From: Chloroflexota bacterium
Lineage (GTDB): Bacteria; Chloroflexota; Anaerolineae; Fen-1058
Direction: 5' to 3'
DNA length: 5,463 nucleotides
Assembly: GCA_016219235.1 (NCBI GenBank)
Contig: JACRBO010000206.1
Span: forward strand, 1 to 5,463
Shown piece by piece: positions 4,815-5,463 of the stretch. Numbering within the stretch: the first letter of the stretch is position 1; the number at the start of each line of letters is the position of its first letter. A program made the translations under genes and the position numbers. A model generated the notes under the pieces. It was not told where the DNA came from. It worked only from the letters and a program-made list of their open reading frames with translations, and did no database searches.

Positions 4815-4836
4815 GCATGGTATAGTTGTGCCATGC
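4815..4836. promoter_or_regulatory. inverted repeat spanning -10 box and start codon
   Basis: GCATGG (4815-4820) and CCATGC (4831-4836) are perfect inverted arms 10 nt apart. The left arm contains the TG of the extended -10 element and the right arm contains the ATG of the STAND gene, so the TATAGT box lies in the spacer. If transcription begins at the ATG, only the right arm is transcribed. The element would then act as DNA (an operator) rather than as an RNA hairpin. Confidence 0.35.
4818..4826 (+). promoter_or_regulatory. extended -10 promoter giving a leaderless transcript
   Basis: TGG followed by TATAGT (4821-4826; 5 of 6 consensus positions) forms an extended -10 element. The A of the start codon is at 4833, exactly 7 nt after the box, which is the normal -10 to +1 distance, so the mRNA would start at or next to its AUG. 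The best -35, TTGCGT (4796-4801), is weak and 19 nt away, as is tolerated with extended -10 promoters. No Shine-Dalgarno lies between box and ATG. Confidence 0.55.
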
Positions 4837-5463
4837 CGGTCAGCATTATCCCCACGAAAATCATCATCCCCAAGCGCCCGGACGGCGTGCTGCGCCGCCC
4901 GCGGCTGACCGATTATCTGCACGAGAACCTCGAACGTAAATTGATGCTGGTCACTGCACCGGCGGGTTACGGCAAGACCACCCTGCTGCTCGACTTTGCA
5001 CAGGAAGTAGAGATGCCGGTCTGCTGGTACACACTGGATGAGGGCGACCGCGATCTGGCGGTCTTTCTGGCGCATCTGGTGGCCTCGCTTCAACGGCCCT
5101 TTCCGCGTTTTGGGCAGCGCACTCGGCCGCTGGTGGACAACGGCGTGCCGACAGCGGCCACGGCGGCGGCGACGTTAGTGGCCGACATGGTGTCGGACAT
5201 CCCGGAGTATTTTATACTGGTGCTGGACGACTGGCACTTGGTTAGTGACGAAAGCCCAATTCGTGAACTGATCGATCATGTGCTGCGGTATTTGCCCGAG
5301 CACGCGCATTTGATTGTCGCCGGACGCACACTATTGCGCGGCCCGTTGATCCGGCTGGCCGCGCAGGGGGCCGTAGCCGGCATCGGCGCAGCCGACCTCC
5401 GGTTCACGAGCGCCGAAGTGCGCGAGGTGTTGGCCAGCCGCTTCAACTTATCGATCTCGGCCG
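4833..5463 (+). CDS. MalT/AfsR-like STAND ATPase regulator, N-terminal part
   Basis: The open frame runs to the window edge (210 codons and one base) with no stop, so the gene is cut by the window and not broken. The N-terminus SIIPTKIIIPKRPDGVLRRPRL is typical of large signal-transducing STAND ATPases of the MalT/LAL type. Walker A is APAGYGKTT (42-50, with K48 and T49), and Walker B is FILVLDDWHLV (127-137, with D132-D133). CWYTLDEGDRDLAVFLAHLV (64-83) and HLIVAGRTLLRGPLIRLAAQG (159-179, the region after Walker B) also fit the family. These cytoplasmic proteins use NTP binding to switch on transcription, with TPR-like sensor repeats and a DNA-binding output domain at the C-terminus. The output (LuxR-type HTH or an AfsR/BTAD-like module) lies outside the window. 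The start is well fixed: the frame has a stop at 4788 and no ATG, GTG or TTG until 4833. The promoter box sits 6 nt before the ATG, pointing to leaderless translation. The regulated genes are unknown. Confidence 0.88.
   Translation, partial: MPVSIIPTKIIIPKRPDGVLRRPRLTDYLHENLERKLMLVTAPAGYGKTTLLLDFAQEVEMPVCWYTLDEGDRDLAVFLAHLVASLQRPFPRFGQRTRPLVDNGVPTAATAAATLVADMVSDIPEYFILVLDDWHLVSDESPIRELIDHVLRYLPEHAHLIVAGRTLLRGPLIRLAAQGAVAGIGAADLRFTSAEVREVLASRFNLSISA

Noticed and set aside
4702..4832. Intrinsic terminator after the aminotransferase gene
   Set aside because: Short palindromes are present, but none is followed by a T tract, so no terminator is called.
4708..4908. 66-codon plus-strand frame after the aminotransferase
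   Set aside because: It starts at a TTG without a Shine-Dalgarno and overlaps the promoter and start of the STAND gene in another frame. Its sequence has no family resemblance.

Overview
The window looks like chromosomal, mostly housekeeping DNA from a free-living bacterium with a GC content in the high fifties (judged by eye). The best lineage guess is a Chloroflexota (Anaerolineae-like) genome. This rests on the style of the partial STAND regulator at the right end, on the form of L19, and on short tandem repeats between genes. No phylogenetic marker was tested, so the assignment is an inference. All genes lie on the + strand.

Layout. (1) 1-520: a very good sigma70-type promoter (TTGCCA, 17 bp, TATAAT with extended -10 TG), a 5' leader hairpin close to the predicted transcription start, rplS (ribosomal protein L19), a 12-bp perfect palindrome, and a strong intrinsic terminator. 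rplS therefore appears to be a single-gene transcription unit. (2) 521-2428: a two-gene operon of a short M29-type metallo-aminopeptidase and a class-I glutamine amidotransferase-like peptidase of family C26 (gamma-glutamyl hydrolase/PuuD type). The genes are 6 nt apart and the unit is closed by a second strong terminator. The C26 stop codon sits inside a short CGAAT repeat. (3) 2429-3277: murI (glutamate racemase), with a G-poor leader made of heptamer repeats and no visible Shine-Dalgarno. Its possible -10 box lies in the loop of the preceding terminator. (4) 3278-4701: a class III PLP-dependent aminotransferase of the glutamate-1-semialdehyde aminomutase-like group, with a good Shine-Dalgarno and an operator-like 13-bp dyad in the presumed promoter. 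(5) 4702-5463: a 131-nt intergenic region with direct and inverted repeats, then the N-terminal 210 codons of a MalT/AfsR-like STAND ATPase regulator that runs off the window. Its start geometry strongly suggests a leaderless mRNA.

How the genes fit together. L19 belongs to the 50S subunit and has no evident functional link to the rest. The aminopeptidase and the C26 hydrolase could act together on peptides and gamma-glutamyl compounds. MurI supplies D-glutamate for peptidoglycan. The aminotransferase handles an unidentified amino or keto acid. A peptide/glutamate theme is thus possible, but the terminators split these genes into separate transcription units. I see no mobile element, CRISPR array, tRNA or rRNA, and no clear novel multi-gene system. 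The most unusual signals are regulatory: the leaderless start with an inverted repeat over it, the terminator with a TATAAT in its loop, and the heptamer-repeat murI leader.
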